Part shown: in pieces, positions 17,753 through 27,363 of the stretch | Layout: each line of letters starts with the position of its first letter | Position numbering within the stretch: the first letter of the stretch is position 1 | Position numbers and translations under genes: made by a program | Assembly (NCBI RefSeq): GCF_021502675.1 | Contig: NZ_JAKFHA010000028.1 | Coordinates: forward strand, 47,088-111,087 | From: Yinghuangia soli | Lineage (GTDB): Bacteria > Actinomycetota > Actinomycetes > Streptomycetales > Streptomycetaceae | DNA: 64,000 nt | Direction: 5' to 3' | The notes under the pieces: generated by a model | What the model was told of the DNA's origin: nothing | The model's input: only the letters and a program-made list of their open reading frames with translations | The model's database searches: none

Positions 17753-19162
17753 TCAGGCCGGGTGCTCGGCGGCGACGACGTCGACCATGGCGGCGGTGAC
17801 CACGGCGAGGTCCTCGGCGGTCATGACGTACGGCGGCATGGCGTACACCAGTTTGCCGAACGGGCGGATCCAGACGCCGCGTTCGACGAATGCGGGCTGG
17901 ACCGCGGACATGTCGACCGGGCGGTGCAGCTCGATGACGCCGATGCCGCCGAGTACGCGCACGTCGGCGACCTGCGGCAGGTCCGCGGCGGGCGCCAGGC
18001 CTTCGCGCAGGCCCGCCTCCAGTGCGGCGACGCGGTCCCGCCACGGCGAGGCGAGCAGCAGGTCGATGCTCGCGACCGCGACCGCGGCGGCCAGCGGGTT
18101 GCCCATGAAGGTCGGGCCGTGCATGAACGCGCCGTGCGCACGGCTGATCGCCTCGGCGATCTCGTCCGTGCACAGCGTCGCGGCGAGCGTGAGGTAGCCG
18201 CCGGTCAGCGCCTTGCCCAGGCACATGATGTCGGGCGAGATCCCGGCGTGGTCGCACGCGAACAGCTCGCCGGTGCGGCCGAATCCGGTGGCGATCTCGT
18301 CGGCGATCAGCAGCACGTCGAACTCGTCGCACAGTTCGCGCACCCGGCGCAGGTACGCGGGGGAGTGGAACCGCATGCCGCCCGCGCCCTGCACGACCGG
18401 CTCCAGGACCACCGCGGCGACCTCGTCGCGGTGCTTGGCGAGGAGGTCGGCGAGGTCCGCGGTGTCGGCGGCGGCGAGCGGCCGCGCGAAGCCGGCCGGC
18501 GGGATCGGCGCGAAGATCTGCTCGGGCAGCACGCCCGCCCAGAGGCTGTGCATGCCGCCTTCCGGGTCGCACACCGCCATGGGCGCGAACGTGTCGCCGT
18601 GGTAGCCGCCGCGCACTGTGATCATGCGCGTCCGGCCGGTGAGGCCGCGGGCGCGCTGGTACTGCAGGGCCATCTTGAGCGCGACCTCGACCGCGACCGA
18701 GCCGGAGTCGGCGAAGAAGACGCGCTGCAGCGGTGCGGGGGTGAGGTCGACGAGGCGGCGGGCCAGCTCGACGGCCGGCGGGTGGGTGAGGCCGCCGAAC
18801 ATCACGTGCGCCATCGAGTCGAGCTGGGTGCGCACCGCGGAGTTGAGCGCGGGGTGGTTGTAGCCGTGGATCGCGGCCCACCAGGAGGCCATGCCGTCGA
18901 TCAGCTCGCGGCCGTCCGCAAGGCGCAGGCGCACCCCTTCGGCGGACACCACGGGGAAGAGCGGGGCGTCGCCCAGGGCACTCGCGTACGGGTGCCACAT
19001 GTGCCGCCGGTCGTAGGCGACCAGTTCGTCGCCGTCGATGCGCCGGGCCGCTGCCGCCGGGTCGGGAACGGTGTCCTCGGCGGTCGCGGATGCCGCCGTC
19101 GCAGCGGGCGCCGCGGTCGCAGGGGGCAGGACGTCCGGGGCGTACAGGTGTTCCGGGTTCAT
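17753..19162 (-). CDS. bioA: Adenosylmethionine-8-amino-7-oxononanoate aminotransferase
   Basis: 469 residues. Class III PLP aminotransferase of biotin synthesis: it converts KAPA to DAPA using SAM as amino donor. Diagnostic are HMWHPYAS near the N-terminus, [24 protein letters not shown] and the PLP lysine in [14 protein letters not shown] 19162 adds a roughly 40-residue Ala/Pro-rich leader ahead of the conserved start, so translation may begin later. No bioB, bioD or bioF lies in the window, so the pathway is split on this chromosome. Confidence 0.95.
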   Translation of the reverse strand: MNPEHLYAPDVLPPATAAPAATAASATAEDTVPDPAAAARRIDGDELVAYDRRHMWHPYASALGDAPLFPVVSAEGVRLRLADGRELIDGMASWWAAIHGYNHPALNSAVRTQLDSMAHVMFGGLTHPPAVELARRLVDLTPAPLQRVFFADSGSVAVEVALKMALQYQRARGLTGRTRMITVRGGYHGDTFAPMAVCDPEGGMHSLWAGVLPEQIFAPIPPAGFARPLAAADTADLADLLAKHRDEVAAVVLEPVVQGAGGMRFHSPAYLRRVRELCDEFDVLLIADEIATGFGRTGELFACDHAGISPDIMCLGKALTGGYLTLAATLCTDEIAEAISRAHGAFMHGPTFMGNPLAAAVAVASIDLLLASPWRDRVAALEAGLREGLAPAADLPQVADVRVLGGIGVIELHRPVDMSAVQPAFVERGVWIRPFGKLVYAMPPYVMTAEDLAVVTAAMVDVVAAEHPA

Positions 19163-19268
19163 CGCATCGACGCTAGCAGCCGGGTTCCGGACGCCGGTGC
19201 GCACGCCCCGGCCGGGGCCGGGACGTGCGCGAATCGGCCGATGTCCGGCGCATTGCGCGCCGGTCGGC

Positions 19269-20054
19269 TCAGGCGCCGGTCAGCGGGACCGAGCCGGCCA
19301 CCAGCAGGCCGCGCCGGCCCGCCTCGCGCAGCGCCGCGCCCAGTTCGTCGTTGCCGGTGTGGATGCCGATGGTGCCGACCGGGGCCGCGTACAGCAGCAC
19401 GACGCCGTTGCCGCGCGCCGCGCTCAGCCACGCCTCGGGCACCTCGGCCGGGATCTGCGCCTGCCACCAGGCCTCGGTGCGGCCGGACGCGCCCGGGAAG
19501 AGCACCGAGGTGAGGAAGCCGCCGTCGAGCACCACGGACCAGCCGCTCAGCAGCGGCGGCAGCGTCATGTCCGGAGTGGGGATGGCGCTGAAGCCGCGCT
19601 CGCTGAGCAGCGACAGGAACTCGTCGCGGGCACCCTGCGTGCCGGGCCGCGCGACCGCCGCGCCGGGCTCGACGACCAGGGCCGCGTAGGTGATGCCGTC
19701 GCAGACCATCATGCTGCCGGTGATCGAGATCGGCACCGGTCCGCCGGGCACCACGGTCGGGGTGGGGACGTTGGACGGGTCGCCCTGCTGGGCCGCGATG
19801 AGCGGCTCCACCGCGGCATCCGAGACCGGGATGACCTGCGACGGGATGCAGCGTGCGTGGGCGAAGGCGAGGACCGCGGTCTCCTGCGCGAGGTAGAGGA
19901 GCGCGCTGGTCTCCTCGACGGCGGTGTCGCCGCCGCCCCGGCACGATGCGCACGCGTACATCTGCGGTCCGGTCTCCCCGGACACGAGGCGGACCGCCTC
20001 GTCGTCGCCGATCTCGGCGCGTACTTCGGGGCTGACGTCCAGCAGTCGGGACAC
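19269..20054 (-). CDS. Hypothetical protein, actinomycete-type
   Basis: 261 residues, mixed alpha/beta, no signal peptide. An N-terminal CASCRGGG gives a CxxC pair; the rest ([40 protein letters not shown]) matches no family I can name, though the two-part layout is loosely like SseB proteins. It lies 107 bp upstream of bioA on the same strand and could be co-transcribed. Confidence 0.6.
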   Translation of the reverse strand: MSRLLDVSPEVRAEIGDDEAVRLVSGETGPQMYACASCRGGGDTAVEETSALLYLAQETAVLAFAHARCIPSQVIPVSDAAVEPLIAAQQGDPSNVPTPTVVPGGPVPISITGSMMVCDGITYAALVVEPGAAVARPGTQGARDEFLSLLSERGFSAIPTPDMTLPPLLSGWSVVLDGGFLTSVLFPGASGRTEAWWQAQIPAEVPEAWLSAARGNGVVLLYAAPVGTIGIHTGNDELGAALREAGRRGLLVAGSVPLTGA

Positions 20055-20277
20055 GGTTTGCTCCTCGTTGTGGCGGGTATCGCCGCCGGACGTTACCGTC
20101 CCGTCACGTTGGGTGACCTGCTGAAGGCGGGAACGTCACTCGTACGAGCGGACCGGTTTGGTTGGGGCCGTGCTCCGAACGGGGGAAACCGGTGCGGTCG
20201 GTCATGGTCTGCCGGCGCGCGGGTGCACCGCCGGCCGACTGGTTCCCGGCGGCGAAGGACGGCCCGCTGCGCACGGA

Positions 20278-20529
20278 CTAGCGGGTGTTGCGGGTCTTGA
20301 CCATCCAGCCGGTGAACGCGCCGGCCGCGAAGGTGCCGATGAGGACGATCCACATGGGCGCCTCGACCGTGGGGATCCAGAACCTGATGGACGCCGAGGC
20401 GGTGTTGGCGAGTACGAACCACACGCTCAGTACGGCGACCCCGAGCATCAGCCAGGTCTGGCTGCCGACCTGGGAGAAAAAGTTGCCGTCGCCCTTACCG
20501 CCTGCGCCGCTTTTGCTTACTTTTGCCAT
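20278..20529 (-). CDS. LapA-like small membrane protein (DUF1049)
   Basis: 83 residues with two membrane helices: WLMLGVAVLSVWFVLANT and WIVLIGTFAAGAFTGWMV, joined by a short loop with the IRFWIP element and ending in basic residues. This is the LapA-domain layout. It sits in the cytoplasmic membrane; the function in actinomycetes is not established. Confidence 0.8.
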   Translation of the reverse strand: MAKVSKSGAGGKGDGNFFSQVGSQTWLMLGVAVLSVWFVLANTASASIRFWIPTVEAPMWIVLIGTFAAGAFTGWMVKTRNTR

Positions 20530-20617
20530 GTTTTCAGGCTAGGTGCGAAACCCCGATCACGCCGGAAGGCGCAACGCCCGCGCGGCACACGTCCCCCGAA
20601 TGCCAAGGGATGGCAAA

Positions 20618-20634
20618 AGTTGCGGACTGCAACT
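20618..20634. promoter_or_regulatory. MarR-type operator upstream of MFS exporter 2
   Basis: AGTTGC-GGACT-GCAACT is a perfect inverted repeat with a 5-base spacer, between the divergent LapA-like and exporter genes. TTGC-N-GCAA dyads of this kind are common sites for MarR repressors of efflux pumps in streptomycetes. A weaker TGCCA-TGGCA pair lies just upstream. Confidence 0.6.
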
Positions 20635-20752
20635 AATGTGCCGTACAGTTCCGTGTATCGGGCAACGACCTCGTCGGCGCCCCGCAGGACTTTGAGGGGA
20701 CCCCCGGCCCGGCGCGACCCGCCGGGCCGGGGGCCGAAGGGATGTCGTACGC

Positions 20753-22336
20753 ATGGCGAGCTCCGCCGCAACCGCCGTACCCGGTGCCGCAGGCCCGGGC
20801 GAACCGATGAGCCACCGCCGCATCATGGAGGCCCTGTCCGGGCTGCTGCTCGGCATGTTCGTGGCCATCCTGTCCTCGACCATCGTCAGCACCGCGCTGC
20901 CGCGCATCATCGGGGACCTGGGCGGCGGGCAGTCCGCCTACACCTGGGTGGTCACCGCGACGCTGCTCGCGATGACCTGCACGACGCCGATCTGGGGCAA
21001 GCTCGCCGACCTGTTCAGCAAGAAGCTGCTGGTGCAGCTCTCGCTGGTGATCTACGTGTCCGGCTCGATGCTGGCCGGCCTCGCGCAGAGCTCCGGCATG
21101 CTGATCACCTTCCGGGTGGTCCAGGGCCTGGGCGTCGGCGGCCTGACCGCGCTGGCCCAGATCATCATGGCCGCGATGATCCCGCCCCGGGAGCGCGGCC
21201 GCTACAGCGGCTACCTGGGCGCCACCTTCGCCATCGCCACGGTCGGCGGCCCGCTCATCGGCGGCGTCATCGTCGACTCGGCGCTCGGCTGGCGCGGCTG
21301 CTTCTACGTCGGCGTGCCGTTCGCGGTTGCCGCGTTGGTCATCCTGCAGAAGACCCTCGACCTTCCGGTGGTCAAGCGCGAGGGTGTGCGCATCGACTAC
21401 CTCGGCGCGACCCTCATCAGCGGCGGCGTCGCGCTCCTGCTGATCTGGGTGACGCTGGCCGGCGAGCAGTACGACTGGCTCTCCTGGCAGACCGCCGCGA
21501 TGACCGGCGGCGCCCTCGCCCTGCTCTTCCTCGCCGTCCTGGTCGAGAACCGCGCGGCCGAACCGGTGATCCCCATGTGGCTGTTCAAGGACCGCACCAT
21601 TGTGCTCGCGGTCCTCGGCTCGCTGTTCGTGGGTCTGGCCATGATGGGCGCCACGGTCTTCCTCAGCCAGTACTTCCAGATCGCCCGCGGCAAGTCGCCG
21701 ACCGTCTCCGGCCTGATGACCATGCCGATGGTGCTCGGCCTCGCCGCCACCTCCACGGTGGTCGGCCGCCGCATCACCGCCACCGGCCGCTGGAAGCGCT
21801 ACCTGGTGGGCGGCGGCGTCGCGCTCACCGCGGGCCTGGTCCTCATGGGCACCACCCGGTACGACACGAACCTGGTGCTCCTCGGCGCCTCCATGTTCCT
21901 GCTCGGCGCGGGCGTCGGAGCCCTGCAGCAGAACCTGGTCCTGGCCGTCCAGAACGCCGTGCCGGCCCGCGAACTGGGCGCGGCCAGCTCGACGGTGGCC
22001 TTCTTCCGCAGCCTCGGCGGCGCGATCGGCGTCTCGATCCTCGGCGCGGTCATGGCGCACCGGGTGGCCGGCTACCTTGCGGACGGCGGCCTCGGCACGG
22101 GCAGCGGCGGAGGCGGCATCCCGGACGTGCGGCACCTGCCGCCCGGCGTCCGCGAGACCGTGGAGAGCGCGTACGGCCACGCCATCGGCGACATCTTCCT
22201 GGTGGCCGCCCCGTTCGGCCTGATGACCCTGCTCGCGGTGATGCTCATCCGGGAGCAGCCCCTGCAGACCGCCAAGCAGGTCGCCCCGGCGCCCGCCGAG
22301 CAGACCGACGCGGTGGCCGCCCCGACGCGGGCGTGA
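20753..22336 (+). CDS. MFS exporter, DHA2 (EmrB/QacA) type
   Basis: 527 residues with about 14 membrane helices. Signatures: YTWVVTATLLAMTCTTPIWG in helix 1-2, the loop GKLADLFSKKLLVQ, and motif-C-like GGPLIGGVIVDSALGWRGCF. It begins with about 20 soluble residues; MSHRRIMEAL at 20807 could be the true start. The efflux substrate is unknown. A MarR-type dyad sits 120 bases upstream but no marR gene is adjacent, so control would be in trans. Confidence 0.9.
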   Translation: MASSAATAVPGAAGPGEPMSHRRIMEALSGLLLGMFVAILSSTIVSTALPRIIGDLGGGQSAYTWVVTATLLAMTCTTPIWGKLADLFSKKLLVQLSLVIYVSGSMLAGLAQSSGMLITFRVVQGLGVGGLTALAQIIMAAMIPPRERGRYSGYLGATFAIATVGGPLIGGVIVDSALGWRGCFYVGVPFAVAALVILQKTLDLPVVKREGVRIDYLGATLISGGVALLLIWVTLAGEQYDWLSWQTAAMTGGALALLFLAVLVENRAAEPVIPMWLFKDRTIVLAVLGSLFVGLAMMGATVFLSQYFQIARGKSPTVSGLMTMPMVLGLAATSTVVGRRITATGRWKRYLVGGGVALTAGLVLMGTTRYDTNLVLLGASMFLLGAGVGALQQNLVLAVQNAVPARELGAASSTVAFFRSLGGAIGVSILGAVMAHRVAGYLADGGLGTGSGGGGIPDVRHLPPGVRETVESAYGHAIGDIFLVAAPFGLMTLLAVMLIREQPLQTAKQVAPAPAEQTDAVAAPTRA

Positions 22337-22651
22337 CTCCGGGACTCCGTGTCCGGGCCTGATCCCCGGCCCCCTTGTCCGGGCTTGAACCCCGGACCCC
22401 GAACCCGGGCGTGCACCCACCCCCCGTAGCACGCCCGCGGCGTGCCTCCGCCGAGCCTTCTCAGCTCCCGGGCGGGGGCACCGAGGCCCCGGCCGCCACC
22501 CCCTGGCGCTGGGGCCTCACCCCTATGCCGACCTCGGTCCGGACTTGATGCCGTCTTTCCCGACGTGTCCGACTCTGGAAACTCTTGACACTCTGGTGTC
22601 GACTCTCGGATTCTCACGAGGAGTTGGTCGGCGTTCGGACGAGGAGGTCGC
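22337..22651. other. Intergenic region with hairpin and promoter-like element
   Basis: Contains several CCGGGCTTGAACCCCGG-like GC inverted repeats (for example GTCCGGG/CCCGGAC at 22377-22397, a possible terminator) and, near its end, TTGACA at 22585-22590 with GATTCT 18 bases on, a plausible promoter for the leader ORF and M14 gene. TTGACAC-TCTG-GTGTCGA is also an imperfect dyad. Confidence 0.5.
22377..22397. terminator. Possible terminator after MFS exporter 2
   Basis: 7-bp stem GTCCGGG/CCCGGAC with a 7-base loop, 40 bases after the exporter stop; no U-tract. Confidence 0.4.
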
Positions 22652-22726
22652 ATGGCCGGGACGATTGTGATCCGTCCGCCGGGCAGGGCGTACGCGACCG
22701 GCGGCAGCAGTACGCCGCAGGGCTGA
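22652..22726 (+). CDS. 24-residue leader peptide upstream of the M14 gene
   Basis: ATG follows GAGGAGG, one of the best ribosome sites in the window, by 3-4 bases. It encodes MAGTIVIRPPGRAYATGGSS then TPQG and stops 6 bases before the M14 start, which itself has only a weak ribosome site. That suggests coupled translation or an attenuator-like role. Whether the peptide is made is inference. Confidence 0.45.
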   Translation: MAGTIVIRPPGRAYATGGSSTPQG

Positions 22727-22732
22727 CCGCGG

Positions 22733-24124
22733 ATGCGGCCTGCGGCGCTCCCGCTTCGGCAGGGTGACGGGTACGTCCTGGACGACTATCTGTGTGTCGA
22801 TGAACTCCTCAAGCATGCAAGGGACTTGGCGGAAGACCGGCCGTCGCGGTGCCGGTGGCGCCGGATCGGGGCGTCGCGGGCCGGCGAGCCGATGGGGATG
22901 CTGTCGGTGGGGCGCGGCAGCCGCGCCGTCCTGGTCGTGGCAGGCGCGCATGCGAACGAGACGGCCGCGGGCGTAGCGGCCTTGGCGCTGGCGCGGTACG
23001 TCGCCGATGCCCCGGAGTGGACCGAAGGGCTCGATCTCACCTGGCACTTCGTCATGTGCCTGGATCCGGACAGCGCCCGTCTGCACACCGTTGCGCCGCA
23101 CGCCGACGGGCAGTTCTTCGCGTACCACCGGGGGTTCTTCCGGCCGGTGGGGCACGAGCAGCCCGAACTGGCCCCGTCGATCCGCGCGCCCGGCGACGTG
23201 CTGCCGGAGTCGCAGGCGCTGATCTCGGTGATCGAGGAGCTGCGGCCGGTCGTGCAGATCTCGCTGCACGGGATCGACGTGGGCGGTACGTGGGTCCAGG
23301 TCACCCGGGAGATCCCGGGGCTGGCCGGGCCCTTGGCGGAATCGGCGGACGCGTGCGGGATACCCGTCGAGCGGGCGTCGTTCGACACCTTCTTCTGGCC
23401 GGAGGCCGAGCCGGGCGTCTTCGTCATGCCGCCGCCCGGCGAGAAGGAGCGCTTCGACTCGCATGCCGAGGATGCGGCGGCCTCGACCTGGTACCTCCCG
23501 AACCGGCTGGGCGGGGCGACCGCGCTGATCGAGGTCCCCATGTGGACGAGCGCGCTGGTCGCGGACCTCGGCGTCCACCCGGGTGCGGTCGATGCGGTGC
23601 GTACGTGCGTCGCACGCCTGCGGGAGAGGGGCGGCGCCACGGCGCGCCTGCTGGCCGGCGTCTCGCCGCGGGTGCCGCGGGGCCGTGTGCTGGAAGCCGC
23701 GCAGGTGATGTCGGACCTGTGCCCGGTGCTCGCGGACGACTGGTGCGCGCTTGCCGCGGACTGCGCGGCGGGGGCGCTGCCGCCGCTCACCCGGGCCCAC
23801 ATCACCGCGATCGAGGCGCACTCGCGGCGCTTGCCGCTGCGGGCGGCGGCGATGCTGCTGCACCACGTCGAGCGGGAAGGCACGGGTCGCGAGGGCGCGG
23901 GCCGTGGGGACGCGGGCGGGGGCGTCGGCGCGGGCGTGGCGCGTGGTGATGCGCGCGGTGCTGCGCTGCGGGAGCTCCATGCGGAGACGCTCGGGCTGGT
24001 GGCGCGCTGGTGCGACGAGCACCGGTCGGCGCTGCGCGGCCGGTGGCTCCCGGTCGCGCAGCAGGTGCAGCACCAGGCCAATACGGCGCTGGCGGTGGCG
24101 TCCCTGGTGGCCGGGGCGGCGTAG
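22733..24124 (+). CDS. M14 zinc-carboxypeptidase-like protein
   Basis: 463 residues, no signal peptide, so cytoplasmic. The M14 zinc ligands are in place: HANE (H73, E76) in VVAGAHANETAAG, then the third ligand H179 in QISLHGIDVGG; a candidate catalytic Glu is in GATALIEVPMW. The first 60 residues look like the prodomain-less start of cytosolic M14 relatives. A Gly/Arg-rich low-complexity insert (about residues 383-408) precedes a C-terminal helical part. It might trim a peptide or deacylate an amino acid derivative. Translation appears coupled to the leader ORF in front. Confidence 0.75.
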   Translation: MRPAALPLRQGDGYVLDDYLCVDELLKHARDLAEDRPSRCRWRRIGASRAGEPMGMLSVGRGSRAVLVVAGAHANETAAGVAALALARYVADAPEWTEGLDLTWHFVMCLDPDSARLHTVAPHADGQFFAYHRGFFRPVGHEQPELAPSIRAPGDVLPESQALISVIEELRPVVQISLHGIDVGGTWVQVTREIPGLAGPLAESADACGIPVERASFDTFFWPEAEPGVFVMPPPGEKERFDSHAEDAAASTWYLPNRLGGATALIEVPMWTSALVADLGVHPGAVDAVRTCVARLRERGGATARLLAGVSPRVPRGRVLEAAQVMSDLCPVLADDWCALAADCAAGALPPLTRAHITAIEAHSRRLPLRAAAMLLHHVEREGTGREGAGRGDAGGGVGAGVARGDARGAALRELHAETLGLVARWCDEHRSALRGRWLPVAQQVQHQANTALAVASLVAGAA

Positions 24125-24253
24125 CCGGGGCCGGCGGTCGACGGGCAGCGGGACTTGTGATCCACGGGCGACGGGACTTGTCGAGTGCCGGGGGCTCGGT
24201 GCACGCTGTGGCATTGTTTGACTGAGACAATCACCTTGCATCGAGGGGTCGGT

Positions 24254-24751
24254 ATGGGCGAGCACATGGGGCACGGCGTCAAGCAGCGCGACAAGGTCAA
24301 GATGACGCCGGAGGAGGTCGAGGCGTTCCTGAACGAGCGCCACTCGATGACCATGTCGACGGTCAACGCCGACGGCAGCATCCACTCCGTCGGCATGTGG
24401 TACGGCTTCCTCGAGGGCGAGATCGGCCTGGAGAGCAAGGCGAAGGCGCAGAAGGTGATGAACCTGCGCCGCAACCCGAACATCACGCTGCTGGTCGAGG
24501 CCGGCGACTACTACGAGGAACTGCGCGGCGTCTCGGTGGTCGGCAAGGCCGAGATCGTCGAGGACCCGGACCGCATCTGGGAACTGGGCGTCAGCGTGTT
24601 CAGCCGCTACTCGATGCCGTACACCGAGGCGCTGCGGCCCGCCGTGGAGATGATGCTGAACAAGCGCATCGTCATCAAGGTGACGCCGATCAAGGTCGTG
24701 ACGTGGGACCACCGCAAGCTGGGGCTGCCGTCGACGCGTCCGCCGCAGTAG
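24254..24751 (+). CDS. PPOX-type (pyridoxamine-phosphate-oxidase fold) F420/flavin-binding protein
   Basis: 165 residues, a split beta-barrel. MTPEEVEAFLNERHSMTMST then DGSIHSVGMWYGFLEGEIGL and KAQKVMNLRRNPNITLLVEAGD follow the order of the actinobacterial F420-dependent or flavin-binding PPOX family. Such enzymes reduce or bind small cofactors. Start ATG 24254 follows GAGGGG. An ATTGT/ACAAT inverted repeat just upstream may be part of its promoter. Confidence 0.8.
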   Translation: MGEHMGHGVKQRDKVKMTPEEVEAFLNERHSMTMSTVNADGSIHSVGMWYGFLEGEIGLESKAKAQKVMNLRRNPNITLLVEAGDYYEELRGVSVVGKAEIVEDPDRIWELGVSVFSRYSMPYTEALRPAVEMMLNKRIVIKVTPIKVVTWDHRKLGLPSTRPPQ

Positions 24752-25083
24752 CGGGTCGCGGGAAGTGGAAGACGGGGTCTGCTGGAGGTAAAGCGGGTGG
24801 GCCCCCTGTGTGGCCTCAACGAATGGCGTGGGGGCCGGGTTCCGTGGCGGGCGGGTTCGCGGGCAGGCGGGCTGCGGGTCCGGTGGGCGGCCAGCCGGCA
24901 GGTGGGCTGCGCGGCCGGGGGTCGGGCGGTCGGCAGGCGGGCTGCGCGGCCGGGGGTCGGGCTGGGGTGGAAAAGCTAAGGTCCCCTGTCTTTTCCTTTG
25001 ACCTTGACAAGGATATTGTCGGGTCATCAGGATCGGCGGGCCCGGCCCCTCACGCCCGGCGCCCGCACAGATAGGGGATACAC
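24752..25083. promoter_or_regulatory. Control region of the acyl-CoA dehydrogenase cluster, with GC repeats
   Basis: 330 bp without a gene. The middle (24897-24962) holds two 31-bp copies of a GGCAGG(T/C)GGGCTGCGCGG-type unit with period 35, and a partial copy near 24863. The 3' part becomes AT-rich and holds the CCTTGACAAGG palindrome (25002-25012) overlapping a possible -10 element GATATT. Confidence 0.55.
25002..25012. promoter_or_regulatory. CCTTGACAAGG operator, shared with the 45.9-kb locus
   Basis: Palindrome CCTTG-A-CAAGG, 71 bases before the first acyl-CoA dehydrogenase start. The wider match with the site at 45877-45887 is TTTGACCTTGWCAAGGRTAT. No adjacent regulator gene. Confidence 0.65.
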
Positions 25084-27315
25084 GTGCCCATCGGATACAC
25101 GCCCGAGCACCGGACCTTCGCCGAATCGGTGGCCGGATTCGCCCAGCGCCACGCCCCGGCCGAGGCCACGCGGCGCGATCTCGACGCGTTGTCCGCCGGG
25201 ACCGTGCCGGAGTTCTGGGGCAAGCTCCTGGAGACCGGCGTCCCCGCCATCCACCTCCCCGAGGAGTACGACGGCATAGGCGCCGGGATCCTCGACCTCG
25301 CGGTCGCGCTCGAGGAGACCGGCCGCGCCCTCCTGCCCGGTCCGCTGCTGCCGACCGTGCTGGCCAGCGCGCTGCTCACCCGCTACGCCGGCCCCGACGC
25401 GGCCAAGGCGCTGCTGCCCAGGTTCGCCGAGGGCGCCACCGGTGCGGTCGCCGTCACCGCGGGGCTGACCGCCCGTCAGACCGAGGTCGGCTGGGAGGTC
25501 GACGGCAGCGTCGGCCCCGTGCCCGGTGCCGCGAACGCGCGCTACCTGCTCCTCGGCGCCCGCACCGACCAGGCCGACCAGGCCGAGATCTGGTTCGTGG
25601 TCGCCCCCGGCGGCCGCGACACCATCTCCGTCGAGCCGCTCACCGGCGTCGACCTGGCCCGCGGCGTCGCCCGCGTGGTCGCCCGCGGCCTGGAGGTCAC
25701 CTCGTCGCAGGTGCTGGCCGGCGTCACCACCGAGCGCGTGCGCCGCGTCGCCGCCGTGCTCGCCTCCGCCGAGGCCGTCGGCGTGGCCCGCTGGTGCTTC
25801 GAGACCGCGGTCGACTACGTCAAGATCCGCGAGCAGTTCGGCCGCGCGGTCGGCTCGTTCCAGGCCGTCAAGCACAAGGCCGCCAACCTCTACACGCGCC
25901 TCCAGGTCGCCACCGCGGCCGCCTGGGACGCCGCCCGCGCCGCCGACGAGACCGGCCCGGACGCCGAGGAGCAGCTCGAACTCGCCGCCGCCGAAGCAGC
26001 CATCACGTGTCTGCCGGCCGCCCGCGAGATGGCCCTCGACTGCATCACCATGCTCGGCGGCATCGGCTTCACCTGGGAACACGACATCCACTTCTACTGG
26101 CGGCGCGGCGTGTTCCTCGCGCAGCTGCTCGGCCCCACCGGCGACTGGGCCGAACTCCTCGGCCGCCGCGCCCTCGCCACCCTCGAAGGCGGCCCCGCGC
26201 GCCGCTTCGAGCTCGAACTCGACGGCGGCGTCGACGAGTTCCGCGCCGAGGTGGCCGCCAACCTGGCACGCGCCAAGGAGCTGGACGAGCCCGCCCGCCG
26301 GCACTTCCTCGCCGACGAGTGCGGCTACGTCTCGCCGCACTACCCCAAGCCGTACGGCGTCGGCGCCAACCCGGCCCAGCAGATCGTCATCCAGCAGGAG
26401 TTCGCGGCCGCCGGCCTGGTCCAGCCGTCCACCATCATCGGCGAGTTCGCACTCCCGACGATCATGGCGCACGGCACCGAGCAGCAGAAGGACCGCTTCG
26501 TCCCCGCCACGCTGCGCGGCGACATCGTGTGGTGCCAGCTCTTCAGCGAGCCCGGCGCCGGCTCCGACCTCGCCTCGCTGGCCACCCGCGCCGAGAAGGT
26601 CGACGGCGGCTGGCGCATCAGCGGCCAGAAGGTCTGGAACTCCAAGGCCCACGAAGCCCACTGGGGCATCTGCCTGGCCCGCACCAACCACGACGTGCCC
26701 AAGCACAAGGGCATCACGTACTTCATCGTCGACATGAGCGAGCCGGGCATCGACGTGCGCCCGCTCAAGCAGTCCAACGGCCAGTCCGAATTCAACGAGG
26801 TCTTCCTCGAGAACGTCTTCGTACCGGACGCCATGGTGGTCGGCGAGGTCGACCAGGGCTGGCCCATCACCCGCACCACGCTCGCCAACGAGCGCGTCAT
26901 GATCGCGGGCGGCCCCGGCATGGCGGCCTTCGGCAAGCTGCTCGACGACCTCGGCCCGGCCGGCGCCGCCGCCGCATCCCCGGCCACCGCTGCCAAGATC
27001 GGCGCGTTCGCCGCGGAGAACTGGGCGCTGCGCGCCCTCACCCTGCGCTCCACGCTGCAGCAGCTGTCCGGCCTCAACCCGGGCGCCGCGTCCAGCGTGC
27101 TCAAGCTCGCCGTCACCGAGCACCAGCGCGCGGTCATGACCGCCCGCCTGGAACGCGTCGCCGAGCAGGGCCTGGCCGCCGAAGGCGCCGGAGGCCTCGC
27201 CGAGGAACTGGTCACCGCCTACCTGTCGATCCCCGCCGTGCTGCTCGGCGGCGGCACCCGGGAGATCCAGCTCAACGTCGTCGCCGAGCGCATGCTCGGC
27301 CTGCCGCGCGGCTGA
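25084..27315 (+). CDS. Double-length (fused) acyl-CoA dehydrogenase
   Basis: 743 residues, about twice a normal acyl-CoA dehydrogenase. Residues about 1-380 form a divergent first unit ending in CITMLGGIGFTWEHDIHFYW; residues about 395-743 form a second unit with CQLFSEPGAGSDLASL, GWRISGQKVWNS and the C-terminal GGGTREIQLNVVAERMLGLP. Fusions of this kind (FadE34-like) act on steroid side chains or branched acyl-CoAs in actinobacteria; that substrate class is inference. It is the first gene of the cluster, under the CCTTGACAAGG site. Confidence 0.88.
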   Translation: MPIGYTPEHRTFAESVAGFAQRHAPAEATRRDLDALSAGTVPEFWGKLLETGVPAIHLPEEYDGIGAGILDLAVALEETGRALLPGPLLPTVLASALLTRYAGPDAAKALLPRFAEGATGAVAVTAGLTARQTEVGWEVDGSVGPVPGAANARYLLLGARTDQADQAEIWFVVAPGGRDTISVEPLTGVDLARGVARVVARGLEVTSSQVLAGVTTERVRRVAAVLASAEAVGVARWCFETAVDYVKIREQFGRAVGSFQAVKHKAANLYTRLQVATAAAWDAARAADETGPDAEEQLELAAAEAAITCLPAAREMALDCITMLGGIGFTWEHDIHFYWRRGVFLAQLLGPTGDWAELLGRRALATLEGGPARRFELELDGGVDEFRAEVAANLARAKELDEPARRHFLADECGYVSPHYPKPYGVGANPAQQIVIQQEFAAAGLVQPSTIIGEFALPTIMAHGTEQQKDRFVPATLRGDIVWCQLFSEPGAGSDLASLATRAEKVDGGWRISGQKVWNSKAHEAHWGICLARTNHDVPKHKGITYFIVDMSEPGIDVRPLKQSNGQSEFNEVFLENVFVPDAMVVGEVDQGWPITRTTLANERVMIAGGPGMAAFGKLLDDLGPAGAAAASPATAAKIGAFAAENWALRALTLRSTLQQLSGLNPGAASSVLKLAVTEHQRAVMTARLERVAEQGLAAEGAGGLAEELVTAYLSIPAVLLGGGTREIQLNVVAERMLGLPRG

Positions 27316-27363
27316 CACCGTCCGTCTCCGCCCCGAAAACCGGTCACCGGAAAGGACGCTCCC

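Noticed and set aside
24897..24962. Possible CRISPR-like repeats
   Set aside because: Only two or three GC-rich copies with a 4-base gap, no spacers and no cas genes.
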